A stretch of 64,000 nucleotides of DNA. Source: Cavia porcellus (taxonomy: Eukaryota > Chordata > Mammalia > Rodentia > Caviidae). The translations under genes were made by a program, and so were the position numbers. The stretch is taken from positions 185,064,982 to 185,128,981 of the forward strand of contig NW_026947484.1 in the NCBI RefSeq assembly GCF_034190915.1, read 5' to 3'. This document shows, in pieces, positions 11,970-23,880 of this stretch; position 1 is the first letter of the stretch, and each line of letters opens with the position of its first letter. Below the pieces are notes generated by a model that did no database searches, was not told the DNA's origin, and worked only from the letters and a program-made list of their open reading frames with translations.

Positions 11970-14900
11970 AAGGAGAAAATATAATATTTACACATGCAAC
12001 TTTGATTTATTCATGATTATGTTCTCAATTTGCATCTATTTACCTTAAAAAATTCGTTTATCTTTTTTATAGCTGAATAATACTTCATTGTATAAAAGTA
12101 CCACACCTTTTTTTTATTATTCCTTGGTTGATGGGAATTTGGGCTGTTTCCAACACTTCACTCTTACAAATTTTGCTGCTATGAACATGGGTGCAATATG
12201 TCACAGTGGCATGATATTTTCAGTTGTTCAGGGAAAATACTCAGAGAGTGAATAGTTGGATTGAATGGGACCTCCATTCCTGGTTCTCTGAGGAGTCTCC
12301 ACATTGCTTTCCACAGTGGTGATACCAGCCTACACTCCCACTAGCAGTAAAGAAGCATTCCTTTTTCCCCACAGCCCCACCAATATTTGTTATTTGTTGG
12401 TTTCTTGATGGCAGTCATTCTTTCTGGAGTGAAATGGAATCTCAATGATTTTTAATTTAAATGTCTTAAATGACCAGTGTTATTGAACATTTCTTCATGT
12501 GCTTATCTGCAATTTGTACTTTTTCATTTGATAAGTTCATGTTCATTTCAGATGCCCATTTTTTTAATACGGTCTTTGAATTGGGGAGGGGCTAGTCTTC
12601 TCCAATTCTTTATATGTTCTAGATAGCAATCATTTGTCTTAGAGACAGTTGGATATTTTTTCTATTTGTAGGATTTTTTGGTGATTTCAATTGAAGTGAA
12701 AAGATTTATAATAAGATGAGATTCCAGTTGTTGATTCTTTGAAATATTTCTCATGTAGTTTGCATTTTTTTCATGAAATCTTTGCCTAAGTGTCCCCAAG
12801 ATTTCTACCTACATTCTCTTTCAGTAGATTTAGTGTTTCTGTATTAATATTTAGATTTTTAATCTTTTTTTCACTTTAGTTTAGTGTAGGATGATAGATA
12901 TGGGTCTAGTTTTAGTCTTTATAAAGCCTGTATAAAGCCTGATTTTGAGCACTATTGATTAAAGAAGGCATCTTTCTTCCAGTGATCATGTTTCTCCTCT
13001 TTGTTAAAGATAAGGTGATTGAGTATATTCGTAGATTTGTCTGCATCTTCTAATCTGTTCCACTGATCCTAATCTCTGTTTTTGTCAGTACTATGCTGAT
13101 TTTAACACAGTAGCTTTACAGTATAGTTTCATGTCACAGGTTGTGATGCTCCCTGTCTTGCTTTTGTTACTCAGGATTGTCTTTGCTATTCCATGTGTCT
13201 TCTATTTCCAAATAAATTTTAGAAATATTGTCTCTAAATCTGTGAGATATGATAATAGTATTTTGATCAGGATTGAATTTAATCAGTAAAACAGCTTTGG
13301 GACTATGTCCATTTTCAGTGTTGGTTCTTCCTATTCAACACAAAGGATTTCTTTCTATTTTGTGATGTCCTTGTAATCTCCTTTTTCAGAGATCATGGTA
13401 TTCAGTATATTAATCTTTTACAGCCTTTGTTAGATTGTTTTCTAAGTATTTCACTTTTTTGGATACTATTGTGAAATATATTGTTCCATAAATTCTTTCT
13501 CAATGAGTTCATTTTTACTGTACAGGAATGTTATTGATTTTTGAGTGCTGACTTTGTGTATAACTTGCTGTAGAATTTGCTTATGAATGCTTGCCATCTT
13601 TTGGTGAAGTTTTTGGGATATTAAATATAGAATATCATGTCATCTTCCTATAATGATAATTTAAATTCTTTCTTTTCTACCATTATTCCATTTATTTCTT
13701 TCTCTTTTTAATTTTTTTGGTTAATGTTTTGAGAATTATATTGAATATGACTTGTGATAGTGGATATCCTCATCTTGAAAGCATTCAGCTTCCGTCCATT
13801 TAGTTTGATGTAGGCTGTGGTTTGCCATAGATGGCTTTAATTAGATTGAGGCAGACACCATCTATTGAAATTTTCTATAGAGTTTTTATCATAAAAGAGT
13901 GTAAGACTTTATCAAAAGCTTTTCTGCATCTATCAAGATAATCATATGATTTTTTTTCTTTGGCTTTTTTGAGATAGTGTACTACATTATTGATTTGTGC
14001 ATGTTGAACCAACCATCCATGCATGACCGAGATAAGTTCCTTGTTGTAGGGGTATATAATATTTTTGATACTTTGCTGCACTCTGTTTGCTAGTAGGTTA
14101 CTGAGAATTTTTGCATCTATATTCAGTAGGGTTATTGAACTGCAATTCTCCTTTTTGATTGGGTTCTTCTACAGTTTTGGCATCTGTGTCGTACTTCACT
14201 CCAGGTCTGAATTAGAGAGAATTCATCCTCTTTTGATTTCACTAGACTTTGACAGTATTGACATTAAAGATTTTCAAAATTGCTTGTAAAATTCTCTGTT
14301 GGTGTGTAATTATATTTTCAGTATCAATAACTAATATTGGACTATTAAATTATTTTATAGCTTCTTGATTAATGTTTGATAATTCATGTTTCCATGAATC
14401 TGTCTATTTCTTCTGTGTTTTGCAGCCTATGTGAGTAAAGATTGTCAAAGTAGGTATTGGGGATCTTCCGAATTTCCACAGGATCTTTATAATATCATCT
14501 TTTCATTCCTCATTGCATGAATTTGCAATTTTACTTTCAATTTTTTGATTTGGCTAGCTAGGGATTTGTCCATTTTTTTTTTTTTTATTCTTTCAAAGAC
14601 CCAACTCGTTGATTCATAGTTTTTTGTGTTGTTTTCTTAGTCTCAATTGCGTTGATTTCTGCTCTGGTCATTTTAATTTCTTTGCTTTTATGAAATTTGG
14701 TTTTGACTTGCTCTTCTTTATCTAGAAGCTTGAGGTGTAGCATTAGATATTTTACTTGTCTCATTTTGTTTTCCTGATATGATAATTCATTGCTATATAT
14801 TTCCCTCAAGTTCACTTTCATTGTGTCTTACAGGATGTGGTAAGTTATATCTGCATTTGAAATGAATTGTAGATATTGTTTAATTTCTTCTTTAATTTCA

Positions 14901-15660
14901 TCTGTAACCCATTGGTTGTTCAAAGGAATGTCATTTAATTTCCACGTGTTTCTGGAGGTTTTTGAAATTTCTTGCACCTTTAATTTCCAATTTCAATGTA
15001 CTGGGACCAGGTAATAAGCATGGGATAAATTTCAAGCTGTTTGCATTTACTTAAACATGTTCTATGGGCTAATATATGCTCTATTTTAGAGAACATTCTA
15101 TATGCCGCTGAGAAGAATGTGTATTCAGATGTTGTTGGGTGGAATGCTTTTTAAAAATCCATTAATTCCAGTTGTTCACTGATTCGATTCAGTTCTGGTA
15201 ATTTTTTGCTGCTGTTTTGTCTGATTGAGCAATCTCTGTGAAAGTGGGGAACTAATGTCCCCTGTTACAATTGTGTTATTGCATGCTTCATTTTTCATGT
15301 CGGTTAGTGTTTGATTATATTTTTGGGTACTCCTGTCTTTAATGTATATATATTTATTATTGTTTTTCTTCCTCTTTACTTTCCTGCTAACAAATAGTGT
15401 AGTGTAGTGATTTTCTTTATCTTTTTTGATCATTTTTGTTTAAGGTTTACATTGTATGCAAAGAGAAAAACCACACCTGCTGGGTTCCCATTTCATGGAA
15501 CATTGTTTTGCTATACTTTCTGAGTTTATGAGTTTCTTTTTGAGTTAGATGTGTTTCTTGTACAGAGCATATTGTTGGATCCTGTTTCTTGATTTAATTG
15601 GTGATTTTAGGCTATTTAGATTAATGATTATAACTACTATATGTTGGTTTATCTTTTTCA
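11970..15660 (-). pseudogene. L1 ORF2 (endonuclease/reverse transcriptase), broken
   Basis: ORF2 of an autonomous non-LTR retrotransposon encodes an AP-type endonuclease and a reverse transcriptase that act at the nicked target DNA. Recognisable minus-strand pieces are the endonuclease start near 15600-15660, the linker near 14600-15300 and the RT palm at 13600-14100, where DRCRKAFDKVLHSFMIKTL is legible. The C-terminal domain lies at 12000-12550. The ATG is best placed near 15660 because translation upstream of it no longer resembles ORF2. Multiple stops, frameshifts and a changed FADD active site make it non-functional. Confidence 0.8.
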
Positions 15661-15906
15661 TACAATTTTCCTGCTATTGGTTACCTGTTTTTCCCCTTTG
15701 TTTAATTGCTTGTCCTGCTTGGTGGTTTCTTTCTGCTGATTTTCTTGAGAATGGTAGTCATTTTTATCTTTATCTTGAATGTCTTTTGGTACTCTTTCTA
15801 GACTTGATTTGATAGACATGAATTTCAGCCATTGTTTTGTCATGGGAGTAATTTATTCCTCCATAAATTTTGAGAGAAAGTCATGCAGTGTACATCAAAC
15901 TGTGTT

Positions 15907-15957
15907 GAAAGGTTTTTTTTTGTTTGTTTGTTTGTTTTGTTTTGTTTTGTTTTTTTC
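15907..15957. repeat. (TTTG)n/(TTTTG)n microsatellite
   Basis: T run, then TTTG and TTTTG units within the decayed L1 ORF1 region. Confidence 0.9.
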
Positions 15958-16244
15958 CCAAGGCTTAACATATTTCACTTCAAGTTCATCTTGACTTGTG
16001 GTTTTGTGTTTTGTCGGTTGTGATTCTAATGGGCTTTCTTTGATAGGTGGTCTGTTTCTTTTCTCTAGTAGGTTTTAGTATTCTGTTTTTCTACTGAATT
16101 TCTAGGATCTTGATTATTGTATGTCTTGGAGTAGATTTATTTCAGTTATGGCTGTTTAAATTTCTCTATACCTCAGCCTCACTTATGCGTATATTAGATT
16201 CTTTTCCCATGCTTGGGAAATTCTTTGTCATTGTTTCTGCAGTT

Positions 16245-16288
16245 TTGTTTTGTTTTTGTTTTGTTTTGTTTTGTTTTGTTTTGTTTTA
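16245..16288. repeat. (TTTTG)n microsatellite
   Basis: About eight TTTTG units inside the decayed L1 ORF1. Confidence 0.92.
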
Positions 16289-16869
16289 AGATCATTTGCA
16301 TTGACTCTTGCATTTTCATTAACACCTATCAGTCTCATATTGTTTTTCTCTGCATTGTCTTGCCATTATTGAATTGTTAATTTAGAATTCTTTTTATTTT
16401 TAATAGTTCTTTCCTTTTTTGATGGCTAGTTTTAGTCCTTTCTCCAAGTTCTGAAAGTCTATCTTCAGTTTTGTTCAAGGGATTTTGCCAGTATTCAGTA
16501 ATGAAATGTTCAATGGATATCTCTTGGAATTTGTTTCATGCATTTTGTTTCTTTCCTAAATTGTTCATCCAAAGCTTCTATCAGTTTTCCATGCTCCAAT
16601 ATATTTTTATATCTATGTCTTCTCTAGCTATGATGAGCAACTCTTTTATTAAGATTTTCATTCCTTTCTTTACCTGAGTGATTATTTCTGATTTCCTCTA
16701 TAGCCTCATGGATTTGTATCTTTATTTCACTTGCTGTCTTTTCAAAAATTTCAAGTATGTAATTTCCAGTGACTTCTATTTCTGTATCTCCTCTCATTCT
16801 TCCTGATAAGCTGAGTATTGGAGATTGCAATTTGCTTTTTTGTTTTGTCATTTTCATCTCTTGATTTAA

Positions 16870-17713
16870 TATTTTGGTCTTTTCAATGTTGCTAGTCTCA
16901 ACTGTCCATCACGTGTTTCTGAGTGTCTTTCTGTGTGGCTGATGTTTACAACAGTTTCTGGGTCCTACAGTTTAGGGGAAGGGCCAGGCACATGAATTCT
17001 GTAGGCCAGTTGTCTGAGTTCACTCTATTCTTCCTAGGCTGACTAACCTATGAGTATTGATGTGAAACAACTCAGCTCATATTGTTACTGTGGCTTCAGG
17101 GTTTTCCTGACCACCAGGCCCACTTGTCTAGAGTATGAACCCTGACTGTGTCCCTACTGTGTCTCAAAGGCTCAGTCTAGTTTCTCCAGGGCAGAGCCTT
17201 CTCCAGCATCCTCACCCACTCTCCTGGGATTCTCTGTATGGAAGAAGGACAGTCTTGCCAGTTCTTAAATTTCCTCCAAGTAAGGAGAGTTTGTCAAGGC
17301 TCCTACAGACCCGCTGAGGTCCTCTGCTTGGGGAGGAGGATTCACTTTGCCCTTTTTGGCCCACTGGAGTCATCTGGATGGGTGGAGGGGTTGCCACCAA
17401 AGTATTTCAGGTGTTGCAAGGGGTTACTGCTGCTCTCTTGTGGGCTGCTGAGGTTGCCCAGGTGAGGGGAGAAGGAACTGACAGTCCTATCAGCTGCAAA
17501 GTTTATCTAGTAGAGGAAAAAGGGTGACTGACGTTACCCTTATCTGTCTGCTGCTGCTGAGTTTGTCCAGGTGCATGGAATGAGCAGCTAAGGCTCCCAT
17601 CAGCTGTTGAGATCTTCAGAGAGTAGAGAAGGAGTGACTGAGGAGGCAACTGGTTGCTGAGATCATTTGGTGAAAAGGATGTGTGACCAAGGCTCTGCCT
17701 AGCTGCTGAGGTC
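16870..17713 (-). promoter_or_regulatory. L1 5' UTR with 50-bp tandem monomers
   Basis: This is a GC-rich island in AT-rich DNA at the 5' end of the minus-strand L1. On the plus strand 'gctg.tgag' anchors recur with GAG at 17559, 17609, 17659 and 17708, that is 50, 50 and 49 bp apart, with weaker copies upstream (17316, 17367, 17450, about 17496). The proximal non-repeated part (about 16870-17110) shares 'actcatagg.tagtcagcctagga' with the 5' UTR of the L1 at 21.9 kb. Monomer arrays act as internal promoters in mouse L1 families; that role here is inferred by analogy. Confidence 0.75.
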
Positions 17714-18800
17714 TTGTCATTTTTATTTCTTCATCTGAGAAGTACATATTCGTCTCAAAGGCCTGTTTTTGGGTTGGGTCTTTGAACTTAGCTGGTCTGA
17801 TTTTTTTCAGTTTTTTGCATGTTCTAGATAGAAGTCCTTTCTCTGAAGGACAATTATCTAAAATGTTTTTCCACTCTGTGGGTTGTTTTTGGTTTTTGTT
17901 TTTGTTTTTTACTTTGTTAGCACAGTGAAATAATGGATCCTTGCTATTATTTCCTTTGATACTGTAGTGCTGTTCCAGAAATCTTTGTTTCTTATGGCTT
18001 CAACTTCCCCTGATGTTTTCTTCTAGCAGTGTCAAATTTTGGATCTTATACGTAGGTCTTTGATGGCTTTTGAATAGTTGTTTTGTTGTTTTGTACAGAG
18101 TAAGGGCTAAGAAACTAGTTTTAATCTTCAACAAATAGAGATCCTGTTTTCTCAGAATCATTTATTAAAGATGCTTTTTTTAAATCAATCTAAGATTTTT
18201 GTACTTTGTCCACATCAGATAGCTGTCATTCTGTAGGCTTATTTATCTGCTTCTATGCTATTTCACTTTTCTGTCTCTCTATATTTGTGTCAGTGCTAAG
18301 CTTTTTTTTTTTTTTTTACTATGACTTTGTAGTACAATTTGAAATTGGGTATTGTGATGCTATTATCCTACTTTTAATTTGTTTATTTATTTCTTAGAAT
18401 TATTTATACAATTCTGGGTCTTTTGTGTTCCTGTATAAATTTTAGAATTTTTTTCTAGTTTTGTGATGAATGTCATGAAAGTTGTGATGACAGTTTCAAT
18501 GAATTCATAGGCTGCTTTTTGTACTAGAGTAATTTAAAAATATTATTTCTGATTGTCCATTAACATGCAACACCCCTATGTCTTCTTGTGTCATTTTCAA
18601 TTTCTTTTTTTCCATGTTTAATTATAGAATTCTTTCATTTTATTGATTAGATTGACTCCTGTGTATTTTTAAGCTACTGCAAATGAAATTATTTTCCTAA
18701 TTTAATTCTTAGCTAGCTAACTATTGGTATAGAGATAGGTTACTGATTTTTCATGTCGACTTTGTATCCTATTATATAGCATCTATGAATGAAACTTATG
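17714..18800 (-). mobile_element. Host L1, ORF2 piece, right half
   Basis: Antisense ORF2 text resumes at 17728 ('ctgagaagtacatattcgtctcaaaggcc', 'atgttctagatagaagtcctttctctgaaggaca') and continues to about 18800 ('ttttcatgtcgactttgtatcctatta'). It continues the L1 that stops at 11600. A T-run at 18302-18318 may mark a small later insertion or expansion. No intact frame. Confidence 0.8.
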
Positions 18801-18809
18801 GTTTGATTA

Positions 18810-20425
18810 GTAGGATACTTCCACTGGGAAGAAAAATAATCCAATTAACCAATTTAAACCAAAAAGAAGAGATACACATTTTAAAGATAAGCAGTTAAAT
18901 TACAGAATCTGGAATTGAATGCAATTGCTTTTATTTTGTCAGAATCTCATGTTGCAGACATAGAATTACAGTTTCCTTGTGGCTCAAACTTTCTAAGCTT
19001 CATCTCTGGTATAAAAGACCCTAACTTTCTTTCCAAAAATGAAAAATTACAGCATCGAGTGAAGTAAAGAATTTCAAGTTTACTAGCAATGTAATACTAT
19101 CAGTCATAGAGGCAATCAGACATAAAATGTAACACAGAAGAAGAAAAAGAAATGAAAACACAAACAAATTATAGGAAGATTAGGCTTACTTTTCACCTAT
19201 TTAGGTTTAGTAAAAAATTCTCTTATTTTATAATAGTATCAAATATCATCAAAAATAGCGTTTCCAAAAATCAGAAAACTACTTTCTTTGAAGTCAGTAA
19301 CTTATAGAAAATGCTCAAAGATTAGTTTGAGAGCTAAAAAATAACACAAAAGCAAAATGTTGTTAGTTCTTGTTCATGTCAGAGTACAAAAAACTTTCTG
19401 CCTTTTCACCTCCCACCCAGAGATGTGATGTTCACACTAATTCCAAATATTGGCAGGAAAATGTATTAGTTTTGTTCCCACTATTACTAGTTTTCAACTT
19501 TTCACTCCTGAAACATGGGTTCAGTTATATAAGTTTACTTTTATGTGCTTTTTTGAATCAAAGCTGTTAATTGTATTCCTTATTTGACCAATTTACATTG
19601 CCTGTGTATGATGAGATGCTAAGTAATTCAGAAATATGACTGTGGAGATGTTTTTAAAGCAAAATCAGAGCCAATTCCTTCTATGATCAAGAAGTTAATA
19701 TGTGTCTGGAGCTCTAATACATTCCTTGAGCTTGTAACACCATTGTATGTGTCAGAAATATTTCCTCTTGCTATTATTAACTTATGTACTTGAGATCAGG
19801 AACAAGGTACTGTTTCATTTATCTCAGTTGGTTATATCAGAGTTCCTATAATTTTATCTAACAGAAGATCTGTAGCAGAGGTTATAGCTAAATTTCTTAT
19901 CTTCATACCTGATTCTTGTCTAATTATAATTTTTTTATTATAGGTTCACCATACATACAACTTTATGTTGATCAATATTTTCCCCTTTCCTCACTTCTTG
20001 ACTGTACCCATTTTTTTTTCTCCAGAACTTCTCTATTTTCTATTCAGTGTGTATACATAAAAATAATAACTTAGATACTTTCAGGTTCCTTAGAAGGCTA
20101 TAATGCTTAGTATGAAAAATAAAACTCCTCTTTCAATATTTTGATATAGATTGAGTTATACCTCTATAATTATTACACAAATCAAATCTATTTTAATGTG
20201 CTTATTCTTCCACATTATATCATATCTTTCTCATTTTCAAAGATACTTGTCCTTGTGTTATAAATATTTAACATCAAAGCTACACTCTTAAATCTATAAC
20301 TGAACAATATTGGTATGTTAGTTATAAAAATTACATTATACATTAGATATCTGTATAGAAGAATTTATCTTGTGTAATTAATTTTTCATTCATTAAACAA
20401 TTTCCCTTATACTCTTTTTCTTATT
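18810..20425. other. AT-rich DNA, nothing firm recognised
   Basis: No supported gene. The part after about 19920 ('ttataggttcaccatac') may be the 3' UTR of the old L1 that follows, but I could not place a border. Confidence 0.45.
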
Positions 20426-20429
20426 CTTT

Positions 20430-20890
20430 GATGAGCACTATTCTATTTCCTGCTTCTATATAGTTGACTATTTTAAATGCTTTGTGTAAGAATAATCATA
20501 CAGTATTTATCTTTCAGTGACTGATTTATGTCACTTAGTGTTATGTCTTCTATATTGTCACAAAAGATAGAATTGTTTCCTTTTGTAATGCAGAGCAGTA
20601 TTTCACTATATGATCCTAACACTATTTATGAATTGATTTTTTATACAAAGTTGTGTTATTTTCAGTCTAGCTAGTGACAATAATAATGTATATAGCATTA
20701 CTTTTGTTCCCTATGTTTTTAGTTTATAACTTAAAATTGGCTGATTGTGTCACGAAGATTTCCCTATTAACTTTTAGACTTTTAATTTTTTAAGGTTTTT
20801 TACTTAGATGTTTAATCCATTTGAATTTATTTGTGTATTATGCAAGACAGACTTCCAGTTAAATTCTTTGCATATGGTTACTCTTTTTAT
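20430..20890 (-). mobile_element. Old L1 fragment, minus strand
   Basis: Antisense to an ancient L1 3' region: 'gcttctatatagttgact', 'cagtatttatctttcagtgac', 'gtcacaaaagatagaattgtttcctttt' and 'tttaatccatttgaatttatttgtgta' occur in the order known for mammalian L1M-type elements, with a gap at about 20700-20760. No frame survives. Confidence 0.65.
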
Positions 20891-20929
20891 GCTCTTCACA
20901 AACAATATAATAATATGACGTTAAAAATA

Positions 20930-21400
20930 AGAGGTCTAACAAAAACTATGGTGAATATTTAAATTTTAAAGTGTTGCTGCAATAAAAAAGATGCCATTTA
21001 TTCTCCTTAAAACACTCCTTTAACTTTGGACACATATTCCATCATTAGTGCATCTTTCTAAAGCAGTTATGGGAGCCCTTTGTGCTTTAGTATTTTTCAT
21101 TATGTTGTGGTGGCTGTCCTGATATTCTGAATCATTTCAAAGTGTTTACATTTCACTGTCATTTTGCCTTTGGGAAGAGCGAGGAGACTCGTGGTGCCAG
21201 ATCTAGTAAATAAGAGAATTGCCTTAAATATTATGGAAATGATACAGGACGTCAAGTCAGCAATGAAACAACATGAGAAGGGACCTCTATAGATGCTTGG
21301 GGAAACCAGGAGGATGACAGAATAAGATTTTAAAGTTAGGGAATTTTGAGGGACATCAATGGCAATGTAACTTTTAGCATAATACATTTTAAAGATTTAA
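20930..21400 (-). pseudogene. Mariner-type transposase fossil
   Basis: Tc1/mariner transposases cut and paste DNA using a DDD/DDE catalytic triad. On the minus strand the region before the third aspartate is legible across frames. 'LLDLAPRVSSLFPK' (about 21166-21220) matches the family's S/LPDLAPxDxxLFPK block, and 'KMTVKCKHFEMIQNI' (21120-21165) follows in the next frame. A C-terminal 'NCFRKMHxxWNMC' stretch near 21040-21080 resembles the terminal CFxxWxxRWxxC pattern. At least one frameshift lies in the LFPK segment, and stops occur upstream. The original element is about 1.2-1.3 kb in the family, so this is a 3' remnant. Inverted terminal repeats were not found. Confidence 0.65.
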
Positions 21401-21889
21401 GCATTCACATTATACTTTTATCATGGCTTATATGTTAGCTTGTGTTAACCATTTTGCAATGTCTATATATGTCAAAACATCACTTAGTACATTGTAAATC
21501 TATATATAGAACTTTAATTTCTTAATTACATCTGTAAAGCTACATAATACTCATTTTTATAATTCTCATTATAGTAATAGATCACTTATTTTCAAAAATG
21601 TAGCAGCACTCATGCATTTAACTTAAATGAATGATAATTAATAAAAAGAATTGGTGGAATGGATGATATGCTGTTATAAGATCTTTACATTTTGGAGATA
21701 AACTGGTTAAATATGTGCATTAGAAACCCACAGGTAATAAATAAAATGTCTTTGGAAAGAGAAATAAAGACAGCAGTACATATGTAAGGCTTTATAAAAT
21801 AGGAACATTAATCAATACTCATGAAAAGTGTAATAAAATGTGAGTAACTAATAGGAAAACATAAAATAGTTACAAAGGTGACTGATCCA

Positions 21890-22510
21890 GACCTGGAAGA
21901 CCTCAATAGCTGATGGGTGTGTGAGCGGCCCTTTTCTCACACCAAGAAAACCTCAGCAGCCAGTGAGAGCATCAGCCATCTCTTCCCCTCATTCAGATGA
22001 CCTCAGCAATCAGTGAGGGTGTTTGCTACTACTCCTGACCGAGACAACTTCAGCAGCCTCAGAATCATCAGCAACCTACTCCGCCATCTGCAGTACCACA
22101 ATTGTCTGGCTCTATGAAATCTTCCCCTCCCAGAGGAGCTTGCTTGGTGAGGAGAGCATGGTGAGTCCCCCCACACACAAACAGAGGACCTCAGGGGATC
22201 AGCAGGAACCTCAGCAAACCCTCCTTTTAGACAGATCACAGTACAATGTGGCAAGAGTGTGGGTGAGCCCTGATTCCATGTGGAGAGACCCAGGTGGGCT
22301 GTCAAGTGCACCAGTGAGGTCTTTACCCAACAAAAGGAACATAGATAGGCCTATGAGACCCCAAGTGACACTGTATAGCACTAGCTGGGGTGCACACCAT
22401 GGACAGATGGATATGGCAGTCTGAGCCTATCTGAAGCTGAGATAACAATACAAGATATGGGTTGGTTCACATCAAGACTCATAGGCTAGTCAGCCTAGGA
22501 ATAATACAGG
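21890..22510 (+). promoter_or_regulatory. L1 5' UTR, 50-bp monomers plus proximal region
   Basis: 'cctcagcagccagtgag'-type units start at 21901, 21951 and 22001, exactly 50 bp apart, with a fourth near 22048. The proximal part ends with 'actcataggctagtcagcctagga' (about 22477-22500), shared with the minus-strand L1 5' UTR at 17.03-17.06 kb. A 133-codon plus frame (22023-22424) and a 102-codon antisense frame (22003-22311) lie within it. They are most simply side effects of the GC content. Confidence 0.75.
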
Positions 22511-22514
22511 ACCT

Positions 22515-23880
22515 ACCCTACTGCAGAGGAAGAGCCAACATTGTGAAAATGGCCATACTCTCAAAAGTGTTATACTGATGTAATGCAACCCTGATCAAAA
22601 TACTATTAGTATACCTCACAGATTTAGAGAAAATATTCCTAAAATTCATTTGGAAATGGAAGACACCTAGAATAGCAACAACAATTTTGGACAACAAAGG
22701 CAAGACAGGGGCATCACAATCTGTGACATGGAATTAAACTGTAAAGATACTGTGATAAAATTAGCATGGTACTGGCAAAAAAAAAAAGGTTGAGGATCAG
22801 TGGAACAGATTGAAAGATGCAGACAAAATTAAAAATATACTCAGCCACCTTTTCTTTGACAAAAAGGCCAAACATGTTCATTGGAAGATTCCCTCTTTAA
22901 AGAATTGTGCTGGAGAAACTGGCTTTATACAGGCTAAAGACTAAAAGTAGACCCATTTCTATCGCCATACGCTAAACTAAAGTTTAAAAAAAGATCAAAG
23001 ATCTAAATATTAAAATGAAAACACTAAATCTACTGGAAAACAAGGTAGGTAGAAATCTTAAAGACACTGAGTAGGCAAAGAGTCTAAGAATAAAATGCAA
23101 ACTATACAAGAAGTACTTCCAAAAATCAACAACTAGAATCTCATTTCATTAAAAATTTTTTGTATTTCAAAAGAAGTCAATAAAAAATGAAAAGAAAACC
23201 CACACAATGGGAACGAATTTTAGCCAACTGTCTCTCAGACAAAATATTTAAATTTAGAATGTAAAAAGAATTAGAGGATATTGGGCCCACCAAATTCAAA
23301 GACCCAATCTAAAATCGACATCTGAGATGAATATGAACTCCTCAGATAAAGAAGTACAAATGGCGAATAAATACATGAATAAATATTTAACATCACTGAT
23401 CATTTAAGAATTCCAAATTAACACTGATATCCCATATTACTCTAAAAAGAGTGGCTGCCATCAAGAAATCAACCAATAACAAATATTGACAGGACTATGG
23501 AGAAAAATGAACACTCCACTGTTGGTGGGAGTATAGATTCGTACAGCCACTGTAGAAATCAGTGTGGAGATATCTCAAAGACTAGAATTTTAGGTCCCAT
23601 TCAATCCAGGTATTCCCATTCTGGATATCTTCCCAGAAGAATTTAAACCGTCAAGTCACAGCAACTTATGCACACCCATGTTTATAACAGCACAATGTAA
23701 AACTTAAGTCTTGGAAACAAACCAATGTCCATCAACTGAATAATAGACTTAAAAAGATGTGGTATTTTTATTTTTATACAATTAAGTATTATTCAGCAGT
23801 AAAGAAGGATATACATGAGGCTTTATAGATTAATGGATGCAACTTAAGTACCTACACATGAGTGAAATTAATCAAACATG
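22515..23880 (+). pseudogene. L1 ORF2 3' third, broken
   Basis: This is the C-terminal third of the L1 reverse transcriptase protein. Legible plus-strand text includes 'attcctaaaattcatttggaaatggaag' (22634-22663), 'gatcagtggaacagattgaaagatgc' and the terminal 'attaagtattattcagcagtaaagaagg' at 23780-23808. Many stops are present. Endonuclease and catalytic RT domains are absent. Confidence 0.8.

Larger units (their letters stand above)
15760..16865 (-). pseudogene. L1 ORF1 (RNA-binding chaperone), broken
   Basis: ORF1 normally makes a trimeric coiled-coil RNA-binding protein that packages L1 RNA. The clearest remnant is the minus-strand 77-residue frame at 16624-16857, lysine- and glutamate-rich ('EIFEKTASEIKIQIHEAIEEI'-type heptads), which matches the N-terminal and coiled-coil region by position and composition. 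The C-terminal half is degraded and carries two TTTTG/TTTG expansions (15905-15957 and 16245-16286). Assignment rests mainly on position between the 5' UTR and ORF2. Confidence 0.65.
11601..17713 (-). mobile_element. Near-full-length L1 nested in another L1, minus strand
   Basis: On the minus strand this element runs 5' UTR with 50-bp monomers (about 16870-17713), ORF1 (about 15760-16865), ORF2 (about 11970-15660) and 3' UTR (about 11601-11970), roughly 6.1 kb in all. ORF2 shows an endonuclease N-terminal region (INLNSLKSP-like, minus strand near 15600-15640) and a reverse transcriptase segment with 'AFDKVLHSFMIKTL' (13875-13925). The usual FADD active site at about 13640-13670 now reads xEDD. 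Every frame carries stops and shifts, so the copy is dead. Its ends meet the two halves of the older L1, with a rough duplication of a 'ttgt..ttattttt' stretch at 11588-11603 and 17714-17728. Confidence 0.85.

Noticed and set aside
22003..22424. Overlapping sense and antisense frames in the L1 5' UTR as an ORF0-like gene
   Set aside because: Primate L1 has an antisense ORF0, but nothing here beyond length supports a coding frame, and the sister 5' UTR at 16.9-17.7 kb does not keep it.
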